This document shows, piece by piece, positions 33,723 to 42,371 of a stretch of DNA of 64,000 bases; positions within the stretch are counted from its first letter, which is position 1; each line of letters begins with the position of its first letter. Source of the stretch: Streptomyces iranensis (GTDB lineage: Bacteria > Actinomycetota > Actinomycetes > Streptomycetales > Streptomycetaceae); contig NZ_JAGGLR010000012.1 in NCBI RefSeq assembly GCF_017874715.1, forward strand, positions 1-64,000, written 5' to 3'. A program made the translations under genes and the position numbers. The notes under the pieces were generated by a model. That model saw only the letters and a list, made by a program, of their open reading frames with translations, ran no database searches and was not told the DNA's origin.

Positions 33723-36182
33723 ATGCACGAGATGGCGCCCAACGAAGGCGCGGCGGCGGAGCCCCTGGCCGGACTGACGGTTCTCGACCTCTCGACCGCC
33801 CTTCCCGGCGCGCTGGTGTCACAGTTCCTGGGCGATGCCGGCGCGGACGTCCTGATGGTCGAGCCGCCCGGCGGGCACCCGCTGCGTTCCCTCACGGGAT
33901 GGCCGGGGCTGGCCCGTGGCAAGAGCAGCCGCGTGCTCGACCTCCATGACGACGCCGACAACGCGCGCGTCTGGGAGCTGGTCCGCAGGGCCGACGTACT
34001 GGTGACCACGTTCCGGCCCCGCACGGCCGCCCGGCTCGGCTTCACCCCCAACAAGCTGGGCGAGGTGAATCCACGACTGGTCAGCGCGGGCATCACCGGC
34101 TGGGGCGCCGGGCCCGATGCCGACCTTCAGGGCTACGAGGCCCTGGTCATGGCCAGGTGGGGGGTCATGCACAGCAAGGCCCCGGCCGCTCCACGCCCGG
34201 GACCGGCCTTCGTGTCAACGCCGTACGCCTCCTGGGGTGCCGCGCAGACGGCACTGCACGGGATCCTCTGCGCACTCTACGAACGCGAGTCCAGCGGCCG
34301 CGGCCAGCACGTGCACGCCGACCTCGTTCGCGGGCTGTCCACAATGGACACGTACTCCTACTTCATGCAGCTGGTCGCCCTGCGCTGGCCCGACGCGTTC
34401 TCCGCCGTCGGCAAGCCGTGGGACGACGACGGCAACCCCCGGGGCAGGCTCATCTACAACCTGCTCTCCACACCCACCAGCGACGGCCACTGGCTCCAGT
34501 TCGCTCAGGCCGAGCCCCGGCTGTTCGCCGCCTTCGCCGAGGAACTCGGCCTGAGCGAGCTGCTCGCCGAGCCCAAGTGGGCCGATTTCCCCGACCTGGC
34601 CGACCCCGCGCTCCGCTTGGAGCTGTGGGAAATCATGATCGATGAGGCGAGGAGCCGCACGCTCGACGAGTGGAACAGGGTCTTCGCGGCCAACCCCAGT
34701 ATCCAGGCGGAGCGGTTCCGTACGCCCACCGAGGCCTTCGACCATCCGCAACTGGTCCACGACGGCCGTATCGTCGTGGTCGACGACCCCGATCTGGGTC
34801 CGGTGCGCCAGCCGTCGACGATGGTGCACAGCGACGGCGCGCCGATCACGGAACTCCGTCCGGCGCCGCGCCTCGGCGAGGGCGGCAGTGCGCTGCTGAC
34901 CGGCGCCGACACTCCCCGCGCCACCGCGCCCGACGATCCGGCCCCCTCCGGTCTGCCTCTTGAGGGAGTCACCGTGCTCGAACTGGGCTCGATGTTCGCC
35001 GGGCCGTACGGTGCGACGCTCCTCACCGACCTCGGGGCCCGGGTGATCAAGGTCGAACCGCTGGCCGGTGACACCATGCGGCGCCTCGCCGCCTTCCCGG
35101 AAGCCGGTGGCGCCAAAGTCCTCCAGGGCAAGGAGAGCGTCGCGCTCGATCTGAACAGCGAGGAGGGCCTGAAGATCGTCCACCGGATCGCCGAGCGCGC
35201 CGACATCGTGGTGCAGACCTACCGGGCGGGCGCCGCCGAGCGGGCCCGGGTCGACGCGAAGACCCTCCGGGCCGTGAACCCCGACCTCGTCTACCTCAAC
35301 GCCCCGGGCTACGGCACGGACGGGCCGTACGGTCACAGTCCCGCCTACGCACCGTCCATGGGCGCCGCCTCCGGGCTCGCGCTGTCCGACGTCCCCGACG
35401 CGGCGGGCGCTACCGACGACCTGGCCGAGATCAAGTCCAGCATCATCCGCCTCTACACCGCGGCCGCGAACCAGACCGGTCAGGCGGACGGCGTGGCGGC
35501 CTCCGGCGCGGCGAGCGCGATGCTGCTCGGCCTTCTCGCCCGGCGCCGCGGCAGGCCGATGGGCGCCCTGACGACGACGATGCTCGCGACGGCGACCCAC
35601 TGCCTCATCGACCGCAACATCGATTACGAGGGGCGGTCGGCTCCGATCCAACCGGACCGCCTGCTCTACGGGTACTCGGCGCTGTACCGCCTCTACGAGG
35701 CCGCCGAGGGGCACTGGCTGTGCCTCGCCGCTCCGCAGGAACGGGAGTGGGAACGACTGGCCACCGCACTGGCTCCTTACACCGACCTCGCGGGCGACGA
35801 GCGGTTCGCCACCGTCTCCTCGCGTGCCGAGCACGACAGCGAGCTGGCCGACGTGCTGGCCGCCATATTCCTGACCCGGCCCAACGACACCTGGGAGACG
35901 GACCTCCGTGCCGCCGGCATCGGCTGTGTCGCCGTCGCCGAAGACCTTCCCGAGAAGCTCTTCCAGAACGACGCCTCCTTCGAAGCGGGCTACTGCGTCA
36001 ACGCGATGAGCCCGGTCTTCGACGAGCACCGCCGGCTGGATGCGGCGACCCATTTCTCGCGCTCGCGGGTGCGAACCCGCGGCGGGTGCCTGACCGGCGA
36101 GCACACCGACGCGATCCTCGCGGAGCTCGGCTACGACGAGGCGACGGTCGCCGATCTCCATGCCCGGGGTGTGATCGGCTGA
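33723..36182 (+). CDS. tandem CaiB/BaiF CoA-transferase domain protein
   Basis: An 819-residue protein with two complete CaiB/BaiF-like halves (about 10-400 and 425-819); each begins with the family strand (LAGLTVLDLSTALPGAL, LEGVTVLELGSMFAGPYGA). Family III enzymes move CoA between acyl groups through an Asp-bound intermediate and normally form interlocked dimers, so a tandem chain may fold as an internal dimer. In the first half the expected Asp site reads VSTPYASWG, and in the second QADGVAASG, so activity may reside in one half or be altered. ATG 33723 follows GAGAG; GTG 33663 and ATG 33732 are alternatives. Confidence 0.88.
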   Translation: MHEMAPNEGAAAEPLAGLTVLDLSTALPGALVSQFLGDAGADVLMVEPPGGHPLRSLTGWPGLARGKSSRVLDLHDDADNARVWELVRRADVLVTTFRPRTAARLGFTPNKLGEVNPRLVSAGITGWGAGPDADLQGYEALVMARWGVMHSKAPAAPRPGPAFVSTPYASWGAAQTALHGILCALYERESSGRGQHVHADLVRGLSTMDTYSYFMQLVALRWPDAFSAVGKPWDDDGNPRGRLIYNLLSTPTSDGHWLQFAQAEPRLFAAFAEELGLSELLAEPKWADFPDLADPALRLELWEIMIDEARSRTLDEWNRVFAANPSIQAERFRTPTEAFDHPQLVHDGRIVVVDDPDLGPVRQPSTMVHSDGAPITELRPAPRLGEGGSALLTGADTPRATAPDDPAPSGLPLEGVTVLELGSMFAGPYGATLLTDLGARVIKVEPLAGDTMRRLAAFPEAGGAKVLQGKESVALDLNSEEGLKIVHRIAERADIVVQTYRAGAAERARVDAKTLRAVNPDLVYLNAPGYGTDGPYGHSPAYAPSMGAASGLALSDVPDAAGATDDLAEIKSSIIRLYTAAANQTGQADGVAASGAASAMLLGLLARRRGRPMGALTTTMLATATHCLIDRNIDYEGRSAPIQPDRLLYGYSALYRLYEAAEGHWLCLAAPQEREWERLATALAPYTDLAGDERFATVSSRAEHDSELADVLAAIFLTRPNDTWETDLRAAGIGCVAVAEDLPEKLFQNDASFEAGYCVNAMSPVFDEHRRLDAATHFSRSRVRTRGGCLTGEHTDAILAELGYDEATVADLHARGVIG

Positions 36183-36206
36183 CACGCTCAGCCCTTGCTA
36201 AGCTCG

Positions 36207-36219
36207 CTAACTAAGTTAG
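36207..36219. promoter_or_regulatory. operator, CTAAC-N3-GTTAG class, overlapping the promoter
   Basis: CTAACTAAGTTAG is a perfect palindrome 12 bases before the thioesterase ATG. GTTAGACTT follows exactly as at the SDR promoter (31373), placing the operator over the -10 region. Confidence 0.6.
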
Positions 36220-36230
36220 ACTTATCTGTC

Positions 36231-37157
36231 ATGACAGAAGCCGAGACGCCCCCCGCCGGGAGCCATCGTGACCTGCCCGGCCGGACCGGTTCCCTGGCGG
36301 AGCTCCTGGGACTTGAGCAGGTCGAGCGCCACAGCTTCCGGGGCCTGTCCCGACGAGGCGGCATGCATCGCAAGTTCGGCGGCGAAATCGCCGGCCAGGC
36401 GGCGATGGCCGCCGGTCTCACCGTCGCCCGGGAGCGCACTCTTCACTCGGCGCACACCCACTTCCTGCGCGAGGGGAACTCCGACGCACCCGTCACCTAC
36501 CGGGTCCGGCCGGTCCGTGACGGGACGTCCATTTCCACCCGCCATGTCGACGGCCTCCAAGACGGTCACTTGATCTGCCAGCTCACGGCCTCGTTCCAGC
36601 GCGAGGGAGCCGGGTTCGACCACCAGATTCCGCGCGCCAGCGCACCGCCCCCCGAGCAGTTGCCCACGGTCGAGGAGTTGCTCCGCGACGACCCGGAAAA
36701 CCTCGCCTGGGCCCAGGCCGTAATGGCGCGCGGTTCAGTGGAGTTCCGGTTCCCGATCCCCCCGAACCGGGTGGTCGCGAGCCGTGGCGCGTCCACCCCA
36801 CCGCGCCAGCGGATCTGGATACGGGCGAGGGCACCGCTGCCCGGTGACCCGCTGATGCACCGCGCCGCCCTGCTCTACCTCTCCGACTACCTGCTGCTCT
36901 CCGTGGCCGCCACGCACCACGGAGTGATACCTCAGGATCCCGGCATCCAGTTCGCGACGATCGACCACAGCGTGTGGTTCCATCACTTCCGCCGCGCTGA
37001 CGAATGGCTTCTGCACGAGCAGGAGAGCCCTTGGGCGGGACAGGGCCTGGCGCTGTGCCGCGGGTTTCTCTTCGACCGTGACGGCGCCCTCGTCGCGAGC
37101 ACCCAGCAACAAGGACTGCTCCGCAGACGCGACTCCGGGGTCCGGGTCCCCGGCTGA
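36231..37157 (+). CDS. TesB-type acyl-CoA thioesterase II
   Basis: A 308-residue double-hotdog thioesterase releasing free acid and CoA. The first domain contains FGGEIAGQAAMAAGLTV and HTHFLREGNSD, the second has the DHSVWFHHFRRADEWLLHEQESPWAGQGLALCRGFLFDRDG segments typical of TesB. The ATG at 36231 has no ribosome site, and a TAGACT box lies seven bases upstream, so the transcript may be leaderless. It converges on an SDR with a 21-bp gap. A thioesterase here may relieve trapping of CoA in dead-end intermediates. Confidence 0.92.
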   Translation: MTEAETPPAGSHRDLPGRTGSLAELLGLEQVERHSFRGLSRRGGMHRKFGGEIAGQAAMAAGLTVARERTLHSAHTHFLREGNSDAPVTYRVRPVRDGTSISTRHVDGLQDGHLICQLTASFQREGAGFDHQIPRASAPPPEQLPTVEELLRDDPENLAWAQAVMARGSVEFRFPIPPNRVVASRGASTPPRQRIWIRARAPLPGDPLMHRAALLYLSDYLLLSVAATHHGVIPQDPGIQFATIDHSVWFHHFRRADEWLLHEQESPWAGQGLALCRGFLFDRDGALVASTQQQGLLRRRDSGVRVPG

Positions 37158-37178
37158 TCAAAGGACGACCGGCTGCGT

Positions 37179-37982
37179 TCAGATCCGGGCAGAGTCGGGG
37201 ACTGCCGTTCCGAGCCCCTGCGACCGGACGAAGTCAGCGGCCCGCAGCAGCCGGCCGGTCCACTCCAGAGCAGTGCCGCAGCTCACCAGGTGGCCGATCG
37301 CGACGGCCGGTACCTCCATGGACACCAGCCGGGCCCTGTGCTCGGGCGACAGCGTGTCGAGCCGGCGCTCAAGGCGCTCGGTGCTGACCGAACCCGGATC
37401 GACGTTGACGATGGCGATCCCGAGCGCCATCAACTCGCCGGCCAGGGCGTTCGCCAGCCGGTTCAGAGCCGCCTTGCTGGCCGCGTACCCCACGCTGTAC
37501 AGCAACGGGCCCTCCACCGCCGGCTTCAGGTCACCTGCGCCGGAGGAGAGGTTCACGATCACTCCCCGGGCCCTGGAGAGATGGGGGACGGCTGCCTGGA
37601 TCAGCGCGAGAGGGCCGTGCAGGTTCGTGTCGAACTGCGCGTGCCAGTCCTCGAACTCGAGCTCGGTGACCGGGACGTTGCCCCCATGCGTCAACGCCGC
37701 GTTGTTCACCACGGCATCGAGCCGGCCGAACGTCTCCACGGCGGTGGAGACCAGCGCGCTCGCCTCGTCCCGCCGGGACATGTCGGCACGTGCCACGACG
37801 ACGCGCGCGCCCGCGGCCTCGATCTCCGCCCGGGTCTCGGCCAGGCTGCCGGGCAGCCGTCCGTCCCGCTCCAGCGCCCGCGCCGACGCGACGATGCCGT
37901 AGCCGCGGTGCGCTAGTTCCAATGCGGTGCGCTTGCCGATGCCACGACTGGCTCCTGTCACGATCGCGACCCTCGTGTGCAT
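37179..37982 (-). CDS. short-chain dehydrogenase/reductase (SDR)
   Basis: A 267-residue classical SDR. VTGASRGIGKRTA is the cofactor loop (about 9-21), NNAALTHGG lies near 92, Ser is in VNLSSGAG, and YSVGYAASKAALNRLA carries the Tyr-x3-Lys catalytic pair. It starts at an ATG with CGGAGAG upstream. It lies just downstream of the second FadR-type regulator on the same strand but has its own AT-rich promoter containing TTAGTGCACTGT. It probably interconverts a hydroxyl and a keto group in a pathway intermediate. Confidence 0.93.
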   Translation of the reverse strand: MHTRVAIVTGASRGIGKRTALELAHRGYGIVASARALERDGRLPGSLAETRAEIEAAGARVVVARADMSRRDEASALVSTAVETFGRLDAVVNNAALTHGGNVPVTELEFEDWHAQFDTNLHGPLALIQAAVPHLSRARGVIVNLSSGAGDLKPAVEGPLLYSVGYAASKAALNRLANALAGELMALGIAIVNVDPGSVSTERLERRLDTLSPEHRARLVSMEVPAVAIGHLVSCGTALEWTGRLLRAADFVRSQGLGTAVPDSARI

Positions 37983-38073
37983 GGAAATGACTCTCCGTTC
38001 GGTCTGAATTGTCGAGCCCGATCACGGTCAGCCGTCGCGAAGACCTCACCACACCGGCAGAAGTATATCTTAA

Positions 38074-38085
38074 TTAGTGCACTGT
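38074..38085. promoter_or_regulatory. putative operator, TTAGT-N2-ACTAA type
   Basis: TTAGTGCACTGT contains the perfect palindrome AGTGCACT and lies 92 bp upstream of the SDR start, between it and the regulator gene. Confidence 0.45.
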
Positions 38086-38090
38086 TTGAG

Positions 38091-38900
38091 TCAGTCGAAG
38101 AGGTCGACGACGGCCTTCGGGTCCGCCTCCGTCCCGAGCAGGATCTTGCTGGAGACATCCATGTGCTTACGCCAGTGACGCTGAGCGCCTTCGGCGTCCT
38201 TGGCCTCCAGGAAGGCGACCAGTTTCGAGTAGGAGCGGACGGACCGCCGGAAAGACTCCACCGCGTCGGACCGGTCACTACTGCGGGACACGGCGGACGC
38301 CAGATGCGTCTCCATGACATCGCGCAGCACACCCCACTGGATCGCCATGGCACGGTTTCCCGCGCGCTCGATCAGCAGCTCGTGGAACCGCCAGGCGAGC
38401 CGGCTCCCCGCGTCCAGGGATATGCCGGGGTCGGCCTTCGCGGCTTCGACCAGCTTGCGCAGCTCCTCGACGCATGCCCGCAGGTCCTCGAGATCGCGCT
38501 CCTTGCGGCGCGTCGCGAGGCGGTGCACGGCAGCCGGCTCGATGATGACCCGCGTGTCGTAGACCTCACCGATCGTCGTCCCGCTCAGCTGGAGCAGGAG
38601 ACCGACGTACCTCGCCGCCACCGACAGATCCGGCGCCAGCACCCGGGCGCCACCGCGCGCCCCACGGCGGATGCTGATGAGCGACTCCGCCTCCATGATC
38701 CTGAAGGCCTCGCGCAGCGTGGGCCGGGACACCCCGAACTGCGCCATGAGGTCGGCCTCCGAGGGCAGTGTGTCGCCCTCCCGCAGTTCGCCCAGCACAA
38801 TGCGCCGGCGGATACTCTTCGCAATGATCTCGGCAGCCTTGGGCGCACGGACGAACTCGTCGACCGGGACCCAGCCCTCTCGACCGTTAGTTGCTGTCAT
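38091..38900 (-). CDS. FadR-subfamily GntR transcriptional regulator (copy 2)
   Basis: A 269-residue regulator with an N-terminal winged helix (about 18-90; FGVSRPTLREAFRIMEAESL) and an FCD ligand domain (about 100-255; ligand residues likely in RFHELLIER and RKHMDV). It resembles the regulator at 15061 along its whole length: the recognition helix shares VSRPTLREA, both have LLLQL-(E/S)-GT/AT before VY-x-R-x-IEP, and both end near LF/ILD. Both may bind the same palindromes. The ATG has GGCGGGAGAAG upstream. Its own promoter holds a degenerate TTAGT half-site near 38944. Confidence 0.93.
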   Translation of the reverse strand: MTATNGREGWVPVDEFVRAPKAAEIIAKSIRRRIVLGELREGDTLPSEADLMAQFGVSRPTLREAFRIMEAESLISIRRGARGGARVLAPDLSVAARYVGLLLQLSGTTIGEVYDTRVIIEPAAVHRLATRRKERDLEDLRACVEELRKLVEAAKADPGISLDAGSRLAWRFHELLIERAGNRAMAIQWGVLRDVMETHLASAVSRSSDRSDAVESFRRSVRSYSKLVAFLEAKDAEGAQRHWRKHMDVSSKILLGTEADPKAVVDLFD

Positions 38901-38935
38901 GCTTCTCCCGCCTCGACCATGACCTGCAGTAGCTA

Positions 38936-38962
38936 ATTCACTCTACTAAATCAGTTCAATGA
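38936..38962. promoter_or_regulatory. AT-rich regulator promoter with operator half-sites
   Basis: The minus strand reads TTTAGTAGAGTGAATTAG, with a clear TTAGT half-site and an imperfect partner. Autoregulation is likely but not proven by this match. Confidence 0.3.
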
Positions 38963-39013
38963 TAGGCCTGCCGGACCGGCTGCCGGCCGCATCTGACCGG
39001 GAGCAGTTGGCCA

Positions 39014-40150
39014 CTACACCGTGCCACTCAGGTTCCTATGCGGCTCTATGACCGCCTTCACCTCGTCGAAGGCTTTCATCCTGTCGAACGCGATGGCCGC
39101 GTCGTCCAGCGAATACCGTGCGTTGCCGACCAGCAGGTCCCAGTCGAAACGATCGCGATGCCGTTCCAGGAACCGCATGGCCCGGTAGTAGGAGCCGATC
39201 TCCGCGCTCGTGGATCCGAAGAGTGTGAGGTTTCGTACGACGATGAGGGTGGGGTCGATCGCTTGGGAGGTCTGCGTGGTCGACCCCACGATCAGGAGCC
39301 TGCCGTCGGGCGCGGCGAACTCTATGCCTTCACCCACCACGCCGGGGCCACCGGAGAAGTCGCAGACGACATCCGCTCCACGGCCGTCCGTAGCAGCCAG
39401 CACCGCCGATACGCCCTCGGCTGGGTCGGGACAGTCCTCGATGGAAATCGTCTCATCGGCTCCGAACGCGGACGCGACCTCGAGCCTGCCCGCCGGCGCA
39501 CCGATGACGATGAGCTTGCGCGGGTTCAACGTGGAGAGCATCGCAGTGGCGAACAGCCCGAGCGCCCCGGAGCCCTGAACCACGACATCATGCCGGTAGT
39601 CCACCTGGCCGAGCCGCTCGATCGCGTGCAGCACGGTCCGAAACGCGCAGCTCGCCGCCGACGCCCACGTGCTCTCCACGGCATCGGGGACGCGGAGACG
39701 ACCCGAGCCGGGCCACACATACGAGTACTCCGCGATCGTCCCGTTGAGGTGGGGGGAATCGTCCGTGCTCGTCAACATGCCCAGCCGGCGGTTAGTGCAC
39801 AGCGTCCGGCGTCGGAGCACATTGCATGCGTAGCACTGCCCGCACGATTCGTGCTCCCAGACGACCCGGTCCCCGATCGAAAGGGCGTGGCCCACTGAGT
39901 CGGCTTCCACCGCCTCGCCAAGAGCCACGACGGTTCCCACTGCCTCGTGGCCCGGCATGAGGGGAAGCCTGGGGCCGTGCCGCTCATATGCGCCTTCCCA
40001 TAGGTGCACATCCGACCCGCACAGTGTGGCAGTCTCGATCTTCACGAGGATTCCCCCCGCCGACGGCGCGGTGACGGGGAAATCCCTGAGCTTCATGGGC
40101 TTGCCGTACTCCTCGATGACCAGGCCCCGGCCGTACTCCGGCAGATTCAT
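39014..40150 (-). CDS. zinc-dependent medium-chain alcohol dehydrogenase
   Basis: A 378-residue MDR dehydrogenase. The catalytic zinc site is formed by Cys in TLCGSDVHLWEG and His/Glu in GHEAVGTV; the structural zinc lobe has the four-Cys pattern in CGQCYACNVLRRRTLC. The NAD-binding region reads VVQGSGALGLFATAM. It oxidises an alcohol, probably made by an earlier step. ATG 40150 has CGGAGAGGGG upstream; a start at 40219 would overlap the LLM gene but lacks a ribosome site. It follows that gene by 59 bp, probably in one transcript. Confidence 0.92.
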   Translation of the reverse strand: MNLPEYGRGLVIEEYGKPMKLRDFPVTAPSAGGILVKIETATLCGSDVHLWEGAYERHGPRLPLMPGHEAVGTVVALGEAVEADSVGHALSIGDRVVWEHESCGQCYACNVLRRRTLCTNRRLGMLTSTDDSPHLNGTIAEYSYVWPGSGRLRVPDAVESTWASAASCAFRTVLHAIERLGQVDYRHDVVVQGSGALGLFATAMLSTLNPRKLIVIGAPAGRLEVASAFGADETISIEDCPDPAEGVSAVLAATDGRGADVVCDFSGGPGVVGEGIEFAAPDGRLLIVGSTTQTSQAIDPTLIVVRNLTLFGSTSAEIGSYYRAMRFLERHRDRFDWDLLVGNARYSLDDAAIAFDRMKAFDEVKAVIEPHRNLSGTV

Positions 40151-40209
40151 CCCGTCCCCTCTCCGGGGCGCGTCAGCCCGCTGTCCCGCATCGGTCTTCT
40201 TCGCATTCC

Positions 40210-41091
40210 CTAACGGCATTCCTGCGCGAGTGAGACGATGCGCTCGGCGTAGGCACGGCGATCATCGATGGTTCGAATCCGGAGATCCGATCGGCGTGCG
40301 GGGACGAACATCGCACCTGTCGCACCGGCTTCGGCCATCCCCTCCCACTCGCCTTTGGTGGGCACGTCCACCAGGGGGACGATGCACTCGAACGGCCTGT
40401 CGAGAGTGTCCACTTCCGCGCGAGCCGCACGCATCGCCCTGCACCGTTCGAGCGCCGTCGGAGCATCGTAAGGGCCCGCGGCGAACCAGCCGTCGTACCT
40501 GGCCGCCCGCCTGAGCGCGCGGGGGCTCTCACCTCCCAGGTAGATCGGCACGGCGGTGTCGTACGGGGGAGCCAGGCGAACCCCGCTGAACTTGAAGAAG
40601 TCCCCGTCGTAGTCGACGACATCTCCCGTGAGCAGAAGCCGGATCACCTCCAGCATCTCGTTCATCCGGGCGCCCCGGGTCTTGAAGTCGGCGCCGACCA
40701 ACTCGTACTCGTCGCGCATCCATCCGACACCGGCCCCCATCACCAGCCTGCCCCGGCTGAAGTGCGCAGCCGTCGAGACCGCCTTGGCCACGCTGAACGG
40801 GTCCTGCAGCGGCAGCACCAAGATCGAAGAAGCGATGACGATGTTGTTCGTGACGTTCGCGATCGCCGTCGCGGTCACCCAGGGATCGGGGGTAGCGGGA
40901 TCCGAGGCGCCCGAAGAGTCCCACCATTTGTCTTCATCGTCCTTGCGGTACGGGTGCTCAGCACCAGCCGCCTCGAGATCCACCAGGTGGTGGGCCAGCG
41001 CCACTCCGTCGAAGCCCAGGTCATCAAGGATGCGGGTGAACTCGAGTAGCTGATTCATGGGCGTGTTCGTCACATGGCACCAGAGCTTCAT
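40210..41091 (-). CDS. LLM-class (F420-dependent type) oxidoreductase
   Basis: A 293-residue luciferase-like oxidoreductase. Family landmarks are ILDDLGFDGVALAHHL, NNIVIASSILVLPLQDPFSVAKA and GRLVMGAGVGWMRDEYELVG, then VPIYLGGESPRALRRAARYDGWF in the C-terminal half. It begins at an ATG with GAAGAGGGAT upstream. It probably precedes the zinc alcohol dehydrogenase in an operon; two more LLM genes lie upstream on the same strand. Substrate unknown. Confidence 0.92.
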   Translation of the reverse strand: MKLWCHVTNTPMNQLLEFTRILDDLGFDGVALAHHLVDLEAAGAEHPYRKDDEDKWWDSSGASDPATPDPWVTATAIANVTNNIVIASSILVLPLQDPFSVAKAVSTAAHFSRGRLVMGAGVGWMRDEYELVGADFKTRGARMNEMLEVIRLLLTGDVVDYDGDFFKFSGVRLAPPYDTAVPIYLGGESPRALRRAARYDGWFAAGPYDAPTALERCRAMRAARAEVDTLDRPFECIVPLVDVPTKGEWEGMAEAGATGAMFVPARRSDLRIRTIDDRRAYAERIVSLAQECR

Positions 41092-41212
41092 CTGATCCCT
41101 CTTCTCGGGCTAATGGCCGTGATCCAGGTTCTTTACTTCGCCCAGCTGTCGACCAGATTCTTGATGGGGGTCTTCACCGATGTGGCGGTGGCTCGGCGAA
41201 CGGGGTGCGTCT

Positions 41213-42268
41213 TCAGCCGCGCAGGGCCCGGATCAGCGGCTCGTATATCCGGTTGTCGGCGGGTTTGGCGCTCGGCCAGTTGTCGGTGCGTACGATCAGG
41301 TTGCACCCGTCGTTGATCCACTTGTCACGCCACCGCTGGATGATCCGGTCCACTGAGCCGAGCAACCAATACTCGTCGATGTATTCGTCGGGCACGGCGT
41401 CCTGGGCCTCCTTGACCCGACCTGCCTGGTAGAGCTCCAGGACACGGTCGGCCACATCGCCGTAGCCGCGGGAGGTCAGCAGTTCGTGGCCGCCGCCCTT
41501 GCCCGGGTGAGCGCCGGTCCACTTGGCGACGTACTCCTTGAACTGGCCGATGTCGCGCTCGATGTCGTCGGTGACCAGCACGTCGACGTGTGCCCAGATC
41601 GGGAAGTCCTCGACCCGCATCGGTGTCGCCCGCTTGGCGAGCCCCTTCTCCAGGATCGGGCGGTACACCTTCATCATCCCGGGCGCCCAGCCCCCGTTGG
41701 GCATCAATCCATCGGCGATCTCGGCGGCGTTGGCCATCATCAGTTCGGTGCCACCGCCAAACATGATCTTGATGTCCGGGTCCGTCTCCAGCAGGGGCCG
41801 CATGGGTTCGTACTTCGGTGGCTCGCCCGGATGGTGGAACGGGATGGCGAGAGTCTTGCCCTCGTGGGCCACGACCTCCCCGCGGAAGGCCTTCTTCATG
41901 ACGGCGACGTAGTCACGCATCCGCCAGTACGCCGGTGTCCACGGCAGGCCATGCCACGCCTCCGTCTTCGCGGGGTTGGAATTGCCCAGCCCGGCGATGA
42001 TCTCCCGATCGGGGCCGGCCATGTGGCGGAGCGTCTGGAAGGACATCGCCGCCATGGGGGCGGTACGGGCGGTGTTCTGGATGATGCGCGTGCCCACCCC
42101 TATCCGCTTCGTGGCCGCCACGACATACCCCAGGGGCGTCAGGCCGTCGTTGCCGATGTTCTCGGCCGTGAACACCATGTCGTAGCCGAGTCCGTCCACC
42201 AGCTCCAGACGTTCCCGGTTCACGTCGAATTTCGTCCGCTGCCAGTCGATCTCGATGCCGATCTTCAT
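41213..42268 (-). CDS. LLM-class (F420-dependent type) oxidoreductase
   Basis: A 351-residue luciferase-like oxidoreductase (MKIGIEIDWQ at the start, FTAENIGNDG, RIIQNTARTAPMAAMSFQTL, REIIAGLGNSNPAKTE). It resembles the LLM protein at 5080 in length and in its long C-terminal part more than the 300-residue pair. ATG 42268 has GAGAGGGGCAG upstream; the longer frame runs through the gap to the next gene and lacks support. Middle gene of three consecutive LLM genes. Substrate unknown. Confidence 0.92.
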   Translation of the reverse strand: MKIGIEIDWQRTKFDVNRERLELVDGLGYDMVFTAENIGNDGLTPLGYVVAATKRIGVGTRIIQNTARTAPMAAMSFQTLRHMAGPDREIIAGLGNSNPAKTEAWHGLPWTPAYWRMRDYVAVMKKAFRGEVVAHEGKTLAIPFHHPGEPPKYEPMRPLLETDPDIKIMFGGGTELMMANAAEIADGLMPNGGWAPGMMKVYRPILEKGLAKRATPMRVEDFPIWAHVDVLVTDDIERDIGQFKEYVAKWTGAHPGKGGGHELLTSRGYGDVADRVLELYQAGRVKEAQDAVPDEYIDEYWLLGSVDRIIQRWRDKWINDGCNLIVRTDNWPSAKPADNRIYEPLIRALRG

Positions 42269-42371
42269 ACCAACTGCCCCTCTCATGGCTTGGCGAAGGT
42301 CTGAGGCCCTTCCGCGGCGTCGTGCAGACCTCTCCACCGCGAGTCCCGCACCGGCGGCGCTGCCGCCGCCA

